A stretch of 64,000 nt of DNA, taken from NCBI RefSeq assembly GCF_009192765.1, contig NZ_VOHQ01000014.1, positions 62,001 through 126,000 on the forward strand, in the 5' to 3' direction. A program made the translations under genes and the position numbers. Under the pieces are notes generated by a model. It was not told the origin of the DNA. It saw only the letters and a list, made by a program, of their open reading frames with translations, and did no database searches. Source of the stretch: Agriterribacter humi (GTDB taxonomy: Bacteria > Bacteroidota > Bacteroidia > Chitinophagales > Chitinophagaceae). Positions 34,963-43,514 of this stretch are shown here, piece after piece; position 1 is the first letter of the stretch; each line of letters begins with the position of its first letter.

Positions 34963-37900
34963 ATGAAAAAATTATCCGGCTTATGCGGGCATTGGAGCTA
35001 CTGCATTTGTTTTTACTTTTTGTTGGTGATCGTATTGCAAGCCTGTGGCAATTCGCCGCTATCTTATACCGGTGGAGCAATAAAACCTGAAGCTGCACTT
35101 GCTACATTTGAAATAGAAGAAGGATTTACTATTGAACTGTTGGCTGCTGAACCGCTTATTGCCAGCCCGGTAGATATGGAAATAGATGAATACGGCCGCC
35201 TCTATGTGGTGGAGATGCCTGGCTATCCATTAGATAATAGTAGAACAGGCAAAATAAAATTATTGACGGATACCGATGGCGATGGAAAGATGGATAAGAG
35301 TATTGTATTTGCCGACCAGCTCATATTTCCTAATGGCATACAACGCTGGAAAGGTGGCGTAATAGTAACCGATGCACCCAATGTACTTTATTTGGAAGAT
35401 ACGAATGGTGATGGCCGCGCTGACTTGAGGGACACTCTGTTAACCGGGTTTTCTTTATCCAACCCCCATGTGAATGTAAATAACCCGGTATATGGTTTGG
35501 ATAACTGGATTTATCTCTCGCATTTTGGAGCGATAGGCACCCGCAAATATGGAACTGAATTTGGCGACCAGGGAACGGAAATTTATTTTCCTGGTCAGCC
35601 TGATCAACCACGCTTACCTAAAAATGCCGAAGCACGTACGGTTCGGTTTCAGCCCGATCATAAAAAACTGGAAATGACTGCCGCAAAAAGCCAGTTTGGA
35701 CAAACATTCGATCAGTGGGGGCATCATTTTTTAACGCATAACCAAAACCATATTTATGAAGAAATGATAGCGGCGCCTTATCTGAAACGCAATCCCGAAC
35801 TGTTGCTTTCAAACGCCACCCAATCTATTTCAGATCATGGCGATGCTACGGAGGTTTTTCAGATCACTAAAAATCCAGACCGCCAATTATTTACACCCGT
35901 TGGTTTAACTACTTCATCAAGCGGAATAACCATGAGCCTTGGCGGGCTTTTTCCTTCGCCCTTTGATGGCAATGTGGCATTTGTTGCGGAATCGGTAAGT
36001 AACCTGGTACATGCGGATATTATAAAAGACAATGGCAGTAGTTTTATAGCAGGCCGGCATCGTAGCGATAAAGAATTTCTGGCTTCAACCGATGCCTGGT
36101 CGCGCCCGGTAAATATGTATGTTGGGCCTGATGGCGCTTTGTATGTGTTGGATTATTATCGCCGTATTATTGAGCATCCCGAATGGATGTCGGATGAAGC
36201 GGTTGCCGCTGGCGGTTTATATGATGGCTATAATATGGGCCGTATTTACAGAATTACACCGACTGGTACAAAAGCCGCAAACTGGACAAAAGGTCTTGCA
36301 TTGGGTAGCGCTACCATTGAGCAATTGGTGGGCCATCTGGATGATAAAAATATTTGGTGGAGACTAAATGCGCAACGGTTATTGGTTGACCGGATGGATA
36401 AGACCGCGATACCTGCTTTGGTGAAGATGAGTGAAAACCGGGATGCTCCATTAGGAAGGTTGCATGCACTATGGACATTAGAAGGAATGGGTGCACTAAG
36501 TTCCGAACTTATAAAAAAGGCGTTACATGATACTGTTGCAGGAGTACGGGAGAATGCTGTTAAACTGACAGAGTTGCATTTAGCAGCTTCTCCGGAATTA
36601 GGGACTACGCTGTTGTTATTGCAAAATGATACTGATCCCAAAGTACGGTTTCAACTGTTGTGTACCCTTGGATATATTAATACAGCAGAAGCAGCCACAG
36701 CAAGACAAAAACTTTTATTCAGCAACCTCAGCGATGAATGGATGCAGGTAGCCGCTTTATCTGCATCCGCTTCTCAGGCTGGTTCCCTGCTGAAAGAAGT
36801 GCTGAACACTTTCAGGAATGATGTTCCGGCTTATGCTTCATTAACACAAAGACTTGCCGCAATGATTGGCGCCGGAAAAACGCAAGAGGCGATTGGTAAG
36901 CTGATACAAAAAGCGATTGCTCCGGGTTTTAAAAAAGAAGAAAGCTGGCAGGCACCGGTACTAAAGGGTTTGAGTGAGGGATTAAAGCGAAATGAGCCCG
37001 CACGCGCTGTTTTACAAAACCTCCAGCCCCTTTTGGTAAATGGCTTTTTTGAACATCCTGATGCGGAAGTGCGCAAAGCAGCGCTGCAGTTATTAAAGCT
37101 TACCGCAACTAAAGGGAATACAATTGAAACCGGAATTGTGAAGGCCGTTTCCATAGCCGGAAATAAAAAACTACAGGAGGAGCGAAGAGAAGAAGCCATT
37201 CATTATTTAGCCTTGAGCGATGCCGCCCCCTACGGTAATATATTAAAAGGATTAATCGTTCCGCAGGAACAGCCATCAGTGCAAATTGCGGCCATTAAAA
37301 TATTAGCTAAACTGCCCGGCACTAACGTTTCTACCTACCTGCTGCAACAATGGGATGTGCTGACGCCAGGCATACGCGATGCGGCGCTGCCTGTTTTTAT
37401 GCAGGATGAAGAACGGATACGGTTACTGCTGGATGCTGTTGAGAAAAAACAAGTAGCGCCAACCAGCATTAGCTGGAACCGCAGGGTGCAACTCATGAGC
37501 AATGAAGATGAAAAACTCAGAAATCGCGCCCGTGCTTTACTCACTAAAAATGATTCCCCAAAAACGAACCTCGAATATCAGAAAGCGCTGGAATTACCAG
37601 GTAACAAAGCCAAAGGAAAGATAGTGTATACACAGAACTGCGCTATCTGTCACCGGGTGAGAGGAGCATCGGGCATAGCGTTTGGTCCGGATTTGGGAAC
37701 CATACACAACTGGCTTGCTAAGGATATTATGGTGAATGTGCTGGATCCTGATTTTTCCATAGCACAGGGTTTTGATCTTTGGGAACTGCAATTGAATGAA
37801 GGTGGTACGCTTCAGGGAATGATAAGGAGTGAAACCTCGGCGGCCATCACCTTACACAGTGCGCCAGGCGTTGAAAAAACAATCAATCGCCAGGATATTA

Positions 37901-38010
37901 AATCTATAAAAGCGCTGAATATGTCGCTCATGCCGGGTTTGGGAGCTCAGATCAATCCGCAGCAAATGGCCGACCTGATTGCTTTTTTACGAAACAGCAG
38001 GCAGGAATGA
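34963..38010 (+). CDS. PVC-type heme-binding CxxCH lipoprotein (TIGR02604/TIGR02603 type), copy 1
   Basis: 1,015 residues from the ATG at 34963. Lipobox VLQAC (Cys28). Residues about 45-440 form a beta-propeller-like dehydrogenase domain related to PQQ/sorbosone-type enzymes (MEIDEYGRLYVVEMPGYP, TDTDGDGKMDK, QSISDHGDA). HEAT-like helical repeats fill about 450-860. A c-type cytochrome module follows, with CAICH (893-897) as the heme site and the Met of NMSLMPG as a likely axial ligand. The layout is known from Planctomycetes, Verrucomicrobia and Bacteroidota, and no member's substrate is established to my knowledge. It probably oxidises a sugar or alcohol outside the cytoplasm and passes electrons to the heme. 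It begins 13 bp after the ceramidase-like gene. Confidence 0.85.
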   Translation: MKKLSGLCGHWSYCICFYFLLVIVLQACGNSPLSYTGGAIKPEAALATFEIEEGFTIELLAAEPLIASPVDMEIDEYGRLYVVEMPGYPLDNSRTGKIKLLTDTDGDGKMDKSIVFADQLIFPNGIQRWKGGVIVTDAPNVLYLEDTNGDGRADLRDTLLTGFSLSNPHVNVNNPVYGLDNWIYLSHFGAIGTRKYGTEFGDQGTEIYFPGQPDQPRLPKNAEARTVRFQPDHKKLEMTAAKSQFGQTFDQWGHHFLTHNQNHIYEEMIAAPYLKRNPELLLSNATQSISDHGDATEVFQITKNPDRQLFTPVGLTTSSSGITMSLGGLFPSPFDGNVAFVAESVSNLVHADIIKDNGSSFIAGRHRSDKEFLASTDAWSRPVNMYVGPDGALYVLDYYRRIIEHPEWMSDEAVAAGGLYDGYNMGRIYRITPTGTKAANWTKGLALGSATIEQLVGHLDDKNIWWRLNAQRLLVDRMDKTAIPALVKMSENRDAPLGRLHALWTLEGMGALSSELIKKALHDTVAGVRENAVKLTELHLAASPELGTTLLLLQNDTDPKVRFQLLCTLGYINTAEAATARQKLLFSNLSDEWMQVAALSASASQAGSLLKEVLNTFRNDVPAYASLTQRLAAMIGAGKTQEAIGKLIQKAIAPGFKKEESWQAPVLKGLSEGLKRNEPARAVLQNLQPLLVNGFFEHPDAEVRKAALQLLKLTATKGNTIETGIVKAVSIAGNKKLQEERREEAIHYLALSDAAPYGNILKGLIVPQEQPSVQIAAIKILAKLPGTNVSTYLLQQWDVLTPGIRDAALPVFMQDEERIRLLLDAVEKKQVAPTSISWNRRVQLMSNEDEKLRNRARALLTKNDSPKTNLEYQKALELPGNKAKGKIVYTQNCAICHRVRGASGIAFGPDLGTIHNWLAKDIMVNVLDPDFSIAQGFDLWELQLNEGGTLQGMIRSETSAAITLHSAPGVEKTINRQDIKSIKALNMSLMPGLGAQINPQQMADLIAFLRNSRQE

Positions 38011-38086
38011 AAAATATACATGGTAAATATTGCGGTATTCGTCCTCTTTATTATAAGAATGAAATTATTATTTGAAAGGTTTGAAA

Positions 38087-41000
38087 ATGAAAAACAATAA
38101 TCAGTTCAGCAAAGCATTTCCGGTTCTCTGGCTGCCCCGGTTTGTGTCTCCACTAACCGGCGACAAGAAGTCCATCCAATTATTTGGGGTTGCTCTCGTT
38201 TCAATCGCCTGGCTGCCCCGGTTCGTGTCTTCACGAACCGGCGACAATTTGAAATGCACTCAATTGTTTTGGGTTGCTCTCGTTTCAACTGTCTTTTTTT
38301 GTTCCTCTTGTGGAGAGCAATCTGCCACGCAGGCAAACCTACCGCAGGTACCCGAAGGGTATACGGTAGAAGTAGCGGCAGGGCCCGATCTTTTAGATTA
38401 TCCTATGTTCGCTACACTCGATGAAACCGGCAGGCTCTTCGTTTTTGAATCTACCGGTAATGTATATCCTAAAACAGATTCCGCATTGAAGAATCCCCAA
38501 TTCAGGATCAAGCTCATAGAAGATACCAATGGAGATGGCGTATACGATAAAAGCACCATCTTCGCCGATAAGGTTGGATTTCCACAGGGCGGCGTTTTTT
38601 ATAAAGGAAGTTTGTACGCTACTTCGGCGCCCGACCTGCTGAAATTTACTGATACGGATGGCGATGGTGTAGCCGACAAGCGGGAGGTGCTGCTAAGCGG
38701 GTGGACACTTAATGTAAATGCCAACAGCCTTATTGGTCCATTTATGTCGCCCGATGGCTGGCTGTACATGACCAGTGCAATTATGGGCTTTGATGTAACA
38801 ACAAAAGAAGGAGTGAAGCTGAAGGGTGAGACAGCCCGCATTTGGCGTGTGCGCCCCGATGGCTCGGGACTGGAATGGATATCCGCCGGCGGTATGAATA
38901 ATCCTGTTGAACTGACATTTACTGCAGCCGGCGAACCTATTGGCACGGAAACATATTTTACGGATCCCAAAGCGGGAGAGCGGGATGCATTGGTGTACTG
39001 GACGGAAGGCGGCGTATACCCGAAACCCAATAGCAATATTGACCGCGATAAGCTGGTACGTACGGGCGACCTGATGCCGGTGGTGAGTAAATACTCCCGC
39101 GTATCGCCGGCAGGCATTGGCCGTTACAGGAATACCGTACTGGGGGATGATTTTAAAGATAACCTGTTCAGCGCCCAGTTCAATACGCATCGCATTATCA
39201 GGCATAAACTATCCAGGGAAGGCGCGTCTTTCCGTACGGAAGATGAACCGTTTTTCTGGTCGGATAATGAAGACTTTCATCCTACAGACGTGCTGGAAGA
39301 CGCAGATGGAAGTTTACTCGTAGTAGAAACCGGCGGATGGTTCATCAAGGGATGTCCGTTATCGCAGGTATCCAAACCCGAACTAAAAGGATCAATCTAC
39401 CGGGTACGCCGCAACGGAGTAAAAAAAGCGGATGATCCCTATGGCAATGCTGTGCAGTGGGCAAACCTTCAGCCCAACGATGCGGTGAAGCATCTTGGAT
39501 CCGCCAACGCTTTTGTAAGCGATCGTGCGGTACAACGGCTGGTGGATGCCGGTGATGCTGCTATTGAATCAATTAGGACTGTACTTCAACAATCTCAGCC
39601 GGTGGAAGCAAAAGTAAAAGCGGTTTTTGCACTCTACCGGGTAGGTACACCCGGAGCGATGGCAGCAGTGAGGACTGCATTAAGTGATACAGACCAACAG
39701 GTGCGTATAGCCGCGGCACGTGCGGCCGGACTGGCAAAAGATGTTCAGGCAGTGGATAAGCTGATGGAACTGGTGGCCAAAAGCGACCCCGCAGTACGCC
39801 GGCAGGCGGCTACGGCACTCGGACAAATCAAAGATAAAAAAGCCGTTGAAGCTTTACTTGCCGCGGCCGGCGATACAGAAGACCGGTTTATCCGCCATGC
39901 CATTATTTATGCGCTCATTTCCATTAATGAACCGGCGCTGGTTGCGTCAGGGCTTGCCGATGTTTCCGCCGGAGTGCAGGAAGCAGCGCTTATAGCGCTC
40001 GACCAGATGCCTTCATCTACTTTGCAGGCAAAACAGCTCACACCTTTTCTTACCACCAATAATATATCGTTAAAGCATACCGCCTTATGGGTAGCGGCTC
40101 ATCATCCCGAATGGTCGGCTGATATGGTACAGTTTTTAAGAAGCCGTTTTCAGCGCGCTCCGTTAAGCAAGGAGGAAGAACGACTCTTCGGCAATATACT
40201 GGTTTCATTTTGTGGCGATACCCGTATGCAGCAATTTATAGCGGATCAGTTTACAATAGCAACGCCGGCGCATAAGCTTTTCCTCCTCGGTTCAATGGAA
40301 GCCTGCAAGGTTGAAAAATTTCCGGATCCATGGACGAACCAGCTTCAAAATCAGTTAGCCCGCGGCATGGACGCACAAGTTAAATCGCAGGTTATGCGAT
40401 TGATCCGTTTGCGGGGGATTACTACATTGAACAACGGTTTACAACAAGTGGCGGACGATACACAAAATTCAACGGAGCTGAGGGTAGAGGCTATTACCAC
40501 TATATTAAAATCAGAACCAAAAATCACCAACCACAATTTTGATTACCTGTATCAACAGTTGCAGGTGGGAAAAGAGGCCGCAGTTCGTCAGCAGATTGCT
40601 TCAACGTTGGCAGAGGGTGAACTTTCTGAACAGCAGTTACTGCACCTGGCTACCGATTTTCTTCCTAAAGCAGATGCTTTTATTTTGCCCCGGCTTGTTC
40701 CTGTATTTCAGGGAAAACATGCTGTTGAAATAGGTAATGCATTGGCTTCAGCATTAACACGGTCTTCAAGCCTCTCCGGTTTTACACCCGAATATCTTCA
40801 AAAGGTTTTTGAACAATATCCTAACACAATCAAACCCGCTACAGATCAGCTCATGGCCAAATTGAATGAAGTAAGAGCCGATCGTTTAAAGCGGCTTGAA
40901 GCATTGGAAAAGAACATTCCCAACGGCTCACTTGACCGCGGCCGTATACTATTTTTTGGGAAGGCTACCTGTGCTACCTGTCATACCATTGGAGCCGATG

Positions 41001-41368
41001 GCGGACATTTTGGCCCGGACCTTACTTCTATTCAGCTCGACCGGTCGGCACACGATCTTTTGGAAGCCATTGTGTACCCCAGTGCCAGCTTTGTAAGGGA
41101 ATTTGAAAGCTATCGGGTGAAAACGAAAGGGGGCGGGCACACAGGCATCATCAAAGAAAGAACCCCCGATGAAATTATTCTTGCTACTTCCGCTCAAACT
41201 GCTGTTCGTATTCCACGTGCAGATCTTGTGTCAATGGAGATATTGGATATGTCGCTGATGCCACAGGGTTTTGATCAGTTACTGAATAACCAGGAAATGG
41301 CGGATCTAATGGCCTTTATTCTGGGTCAGGACCAGGATCCCGAAACCGACCAGAAGTTATTGAGGTAA
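38087..41368 (+). CDS. PVC-type heme-binding CxxCH lipoprotein, copy 2 (divergent), with repeat-built N-terminus
   Basis: 1,093 residues from the ATG at 38087; a TTG five codons earlier is less likely. Residues 15-68 are two copies of an about 27-residue segment (WLPRFVS..TGD..., ending QLF.VALVS) encoded by a palindromic DNA repeat. The real secretion signal seems to be the second VALVSTVFFCSSC with lipobox Cys75. A propeller domain follows (LFVFESTGNVYP, EDTNGDGVYDK, MSPDGWLYMTS), then HEAT repeats (about 480-850) and a cytochrome c module with CATCH (962-966) and a distal MSLMPQG. It has the same overall plan as copy 1 but is only distantly similar. 76 bp separate it from copy 1. Confidence 0.83.
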   Translation: MKNNNQFSKAFPVLWLPRFVSPLTGDKKSIQLFGVALVSIAWLPRFVSSRTGDNLKCTQLFWVALVSTVFFCSSCGEQSATQANLPQVPEGYTVEVAAGPDLLDYPMFATLDETGRLFVFESTGNVYPKTDSALKNPQFRIKLIEDTNGDGVYDKSTIFADKVGFPQGGVFYKGSLYATSAPDLLKFTDTDGDGVADKREVLLSGWTLNVNANSLIGPFMSPDGWLYMTSAIMGFDVTTKEGVKLKGETARIWRVRPDGSGLEWISAGGMNNPVELTFTAAGEPIGTETYFTDPKAGERDALVYWTEGGVYPKPNSNIDRDKLVRTGDLMPVVSKYSRVSPAGIGRYRNTVLGDDFKDNLFSAQFNTHRIIRHKLSREGASFRTEDEPFFWSDNEDFHPTDVLEDADGSLLVVETGGWFIKGCPLSQVSKPELKGSIYRVRRNGVKKADDPYGNAVQWANLQPNDAVKHLGSANAFVSDRAVQRLVDAGDAAIESIRTVLQQSQPVEAKVKAVFALYRVGTPGAMAAVRTALSDTDQQVRIAAARAAGLAKDVQAVDKLMELVAKSDPAVRRQAATALGQIKDKKAVEALLAAAGDTEDRFIRHAIIYALISINEPALVASGLADVSAGVQEAALIALDQMPSSTLQAKQLTPFLTTNNISLKHTALWVAAHHPEWSADMVQFLRSRFQRAPLSKEEERLFGNILVSFCGDTRMQQFIADQFTIATPAHKLFLLGSMEACKVEKFPDPWTNQLQNQLARGMDAQVKSQVMRLIRLRGITTLNNGLQQVADDTQNSTELRVEAITTILKSEPKITNHNFDYLYQQLQVGKEAAVRQQIASTLAEGELSEQQLLHLATDFLPKADAFILPRLVPVFQGKHAVEIGNALASALTRSSSLSGFTPEYLQKVFEQYPNTIKPATDQLMAKLNEVRADRLKRLEALEKNIPNGSLDRGRILFFGKATCATCHTIGADGGHFGPDLTSIQLDRSAHDLLEAIVYPSASFVREFESYRVKTKGGGHTGIIKERTPDEIILATSAQTAVRIPRADLVSMEILDMSLMPQGFDQLLNNQEMADLMAFILGQDQDPETDQKLLR
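38129..38288. repeat. two tandem copies of an 81-84-bp palindrome-bearing repeat inside a coding region
   Basis: Unit 1 starts at 38129 and unit 2 at 38210. Each opens with TGGCTGCCCCGGTT and contains a hairpin: CCGGTTTGTG-TCTC-CACTAACCGG (38137-38160, one mismatch) and CCGGTTCGTG-TCTT-CACGAACCGG (38218-38241, perfect 10-bp stem). Each ends with GGGTTGCTCTCGTTTCAA. The middle 15-20 bp differ in sequence and by 3 bp in length, keeping the reading frame. This looks like a REP-type element or a relic of one that became part of the gene. Confidence 0.8.
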
Positions 41369-41433
41369 TGATTAGAATGCAATAGTACCGGTAAACCCGA
41401 ACACATCAATATAAACGCTTTAAATTTTCGACT

Positions 41434-42357
41434 ATGCAACGACGTCAATTTATCAATGGGCTGCTCACCAGCGTTGCGGCATTAACCGCTACGCAGGTAC
41501 CGTTGACAATGGTTTCCGCAAAAGAAAAGCGCTTCACAGAGCCACCCTTCAGGATGAAGTTCTCTCCCGATTTTAATATTTTTTCTAATCTGCCTGGAAA
41601 GGATGTGGTGGATAAGATTAAATGGGGCTACGACCAGGGGTTCCGGGCATGGGAGAATACTTTTCTGAAAAACAGGAGCCTGGAGGAACAGGAGCGCATC
41701 AGCAAAACGATTCAGCAGTTGGGTATGGAGTTCGGGCAATTTGTAGGTACCCATACTTTTGAGCACGTAACTTTTGCAGGGAGGGATGCCGCCTTACGCG
41801 AAAAAGTGCTGAGTGATGTTCGTGCGTCGGTGGATGTAGCCAAACGGATGAATACCAAATTTATTCATAATGTGCTGGGTATGGCCGATCCCAAACTTCC
41901 CGATGATTTCCAGATGGCCAATGCTATTGAATTACTGAAACGTATAGCCGAAATTTACGAGCCGCACGGTTTGGTGATGGTAATGGAAAGTATGAACCAC
42001 CGGATTAATCACCCCGGTATGTTTTTGCATACTATCCCCCAGGCCTATGCACTGGCAAAAGCTGTGGGAAGCCCTTCTGTAAAAGTGCTTTTTGATTTTT
42101 ACCATGTGCAGATTGAAGAAGGAAATATCATTCCTACCCTCGACTACGCCTGGGATGAGATCGCTTATATACAGATTGGCGATACACCGGGGCGTAATGA
42201 ACCTACCACGGGGGAAATCAATTTTGTTAATGTGCTCCAACATGTTTACAATAAAGGTTACCGTGGGTTTATGGGCATGGAACACAGCATCAGCAAGCCC
42301 GGCAGGGAAGGAGAGCTGGCTGTATTAAAGGCTTATCGGTCTATTGATCCGAAGTAA
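41434..42357 (+). CDS. twin-arginine-exported sugar isomerase/epimerase-like TIM-barrel protein
   Basis: 307 residues. The N-terminus MQRRQFINGLLTSVAAL is a twin-arginine signal. The body is a xylose-isomerase-like AP2 TIM barrel of the hydroxypyruvate-isomerase type: QGFRAWEN, HNVLGMADP, LVMVMESMNHRINHPGM (metal-ligand Glu), VKVLFDFYHVQIEEGN (Asp/His) and a C-terminal GFMGMEHS (Glu). Such proteins are often exported in Bacteroidota and Planctomycetes beside sugar oxidoreductases. It probably isomerises or epimerises an oxidised sugar. It is 65 bp after the second heme protein and seems to close the plus-strand row. Confidence 0.82.
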   Translation: MQRRQFINGLLTSVAALTATQVPLTMVSAKEKRFTEPPFRMKFSPDFNIFSNLPGKDVVDKIKWGYDQGFRAWENTFLKNRSLEEQERISKTIQQLGMEFGQFVGTHTFEHVTFAGRDAALREKVLSDVRASVDVAKRMNTKFIHNVLGMADPKLPDDFQMANAIELLKRIAEIYEPHGLVMVMESMNHRINHPGMFLHTIPQAYALAKAVGSPSVKVLFDFYHVQIEEGNIIPTLDYAWDEIAYIQIGDTPGRNEPTTGEINFVNVLQHVYNKGYRGFMGMEHSISKPGREGELAVLKAYRSIDPK

Positions 42358-42411
42358 AGGGCTTATAATTCTGTTTTGAAATTTAGCTATTAATTGGAAA
42401 TTAACTTATAA

Positions 42412-42942
42412 GTGAATACCTTTGCATTAGAAATATGGGATGATGAAGGTGCTAAATGTACCTTTTATACCGTTAGATGGGAAGATGCCAGGCATAATGA
42501 AACCGATAAGTTCTTTACCAAATATGATGCAGTTACTGAGCTGAAAAGTGAAATTCAAAAACTGCTAAGTTTTGTATTGGATAGTATAGGTGATGATCAT
42601 GGAGCAATAGATATTTTATTTAACAGGTTTGAGCAGGAAGTGGTTGGGTTGCCGAATAAAGGAAAAGTCAATGTAGGAGGCATTATGTTTCTTTATCCCA
42701 ATTTTCCGTTAAGGCTGTATGCATTAAGGATAAAGAACCGGAAGGATTTGGTTGTATTATTTAATGGCGGCATAAAATCAGCCCAAACAAACCAGGCAAG
42801 TAAGGGCCTCAACCTAAAGTGGATTGAAGCGTGTCAATTTGCCAGAAGAATTGAAGAAGCAATAAGAGATAAAGAAATAATAATTGATTCTAAAAACCGA
42901 AAACTATTAGCAGCAAACGGAGATGAGGAAATTATCTTATAA
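42412..42942 (+). CDS. putative toxin of a type II toxin-antitoxin pair (unnamed family)
   Basis: 176 residues from a GTG; the N-terminal NTFALEIWDDEG looks conserved and no in-frame ATG occurs for about 90 codons. The C-terminal half (PLRLYALRIKNRKDLVVLFN, GGIKSAQTNQ, WIEACQFARRIEEAI) resembles the core of HigB/Gp49-like toxins, where a 'lRlfy..r..ivlLhgf.KK' strand-turn-helix lies at the active site. The N-terminal 80 residues are extra and of unknown role. It is followed 14 bp later by a short XRE helix-turn-helix gene, the usual toxin-then-antitoxin order of higBA loci. An ordinary uncharacterised protein beside an HTH gene remains possible. It is 54 bp after the TIM-barrel gene. Confidence 0.55.
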   Translation: MNTFALEIWDDEGAKCTFYTVRWEDARHNETDKFFTKYDAVTELKSEIQKLLSFVLDSIGDDHGAIDILFNRFEQEVVGLPNKGKVNVGGIMFLYPNFPLRLYALRIKNRKDLVVLFNGGIKSAQTNQASKGLNLKWIEACQFARRIEEAIRDKEIIIDSKNRKLLAANGDEEIIL

Positions 42943-42956
42943 AACGAAGATTTTTT

Positions 42957-43226
42957 ATGAGAAGTAAAGTTGCCAAAAAGATACAAAGTGAAACGCCTGA
43001 AGAGTTACGCATTTTTGTGCGTCAGTATACCGATATTATTATCAGGATAAATGAGCTTATAAAGGCTAAGGGGTACACACAGAAAGACCTGGCAGAGAAG
43101 CTGAATAAACGACCTTCTGAAATCAATAGATGGCTTAAGGGAAATCACAATCTTACGCTTAAAACTATCGCTAAGCTGGAAGCTCAATTGGGCGAGCCAA
43201 TCATTTATGTTAAGAAGGCTTCTTGA
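42957..43226 (+). CDS. XRE-family helix-turn-helix antitoxin/regulator
   Basis: 89 residues. A Cro/C1-type HTH spans about 38-80 (YTQKDLAEKLNKRPSEINRW, then LKGNHNLTLKTIAKLEAQLG), with a short basic N-terminus (MRSKVAKKIQ). Its size and place 14 bp after the putative toxin fit an antitoxin that neutralises the toxin and represses the operon. After the gene (43227-43514) lies a 288-bp spacer containing imperfect AGCGATCAGCCATCGGCTATCAG-like inverted segments but no gene. Confidence 0.75.
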   Translation: MRSKVAKKIQSETPEELRIFVRQYTDIIIRINELIKAKGYTQKDLAEKLNKRPSEINRWLKGNHNLTLKTIAKLEAQLGEPIIYVKKAS

Positions 43227-43502
43227 TGCTATGCAATCAGCGATCAGCCATCGGCTATCAGTTGAGTATCTGCTAACGATGGGATGAACGCTTCTTTTTA
43301 ATATTGATTGTGGCTCATAGCTGATTGCCGGCAGCCTCCATCGGATTTTTAGTTTGTGGGTTATCGTTGGATTTTCCTTCGAATTTCGGATTTAGCACTT
43401 CGGATTTAGCATTTATAATTTATTGGGTTCTTGTCATTTACTATTTGATTCTTTGTATTGCTAATAAGCATGCTTTTACAGCACCGAAGCAAAGCAACTG
43501 CC

Positions 43503-43510
43503 TAACTTTG
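43503..43510 (+). promoter_or_regulatory. -7 promoter box TAACTTTG giving a near-leaderless transcript
   Basis: This is an exact match to TAnnTTTG, ending 4 bp before the ATG at 43515. Transcription would begin at or within a few bases of the start codon, so the mRNA may be leaderless. A clear -33 TTTG is not at the standard distance. Confidence 0.45.
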
Positions 43511-43514
43511 GCAA

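Noticed and set aside
38129-38288. CRISPR-like reading of the repeats with GTTGCTCTCGTTTCAA
   Set aside because: Only two units, no regular spacers of constant length, a palindrome inside the unit, and translation in frame in a conserved gene. No cas gene is present.
42417-42424. Perfect -7 promoter box TACCTTTG with a TTGG 19 nt upstream
   Set aside because: It lies just after the GTG start of the putative toxin, so a transcript from it would start about 15-20 nt inside the gene and there is no in-frame start codon shortly downstream. Most likely chance.
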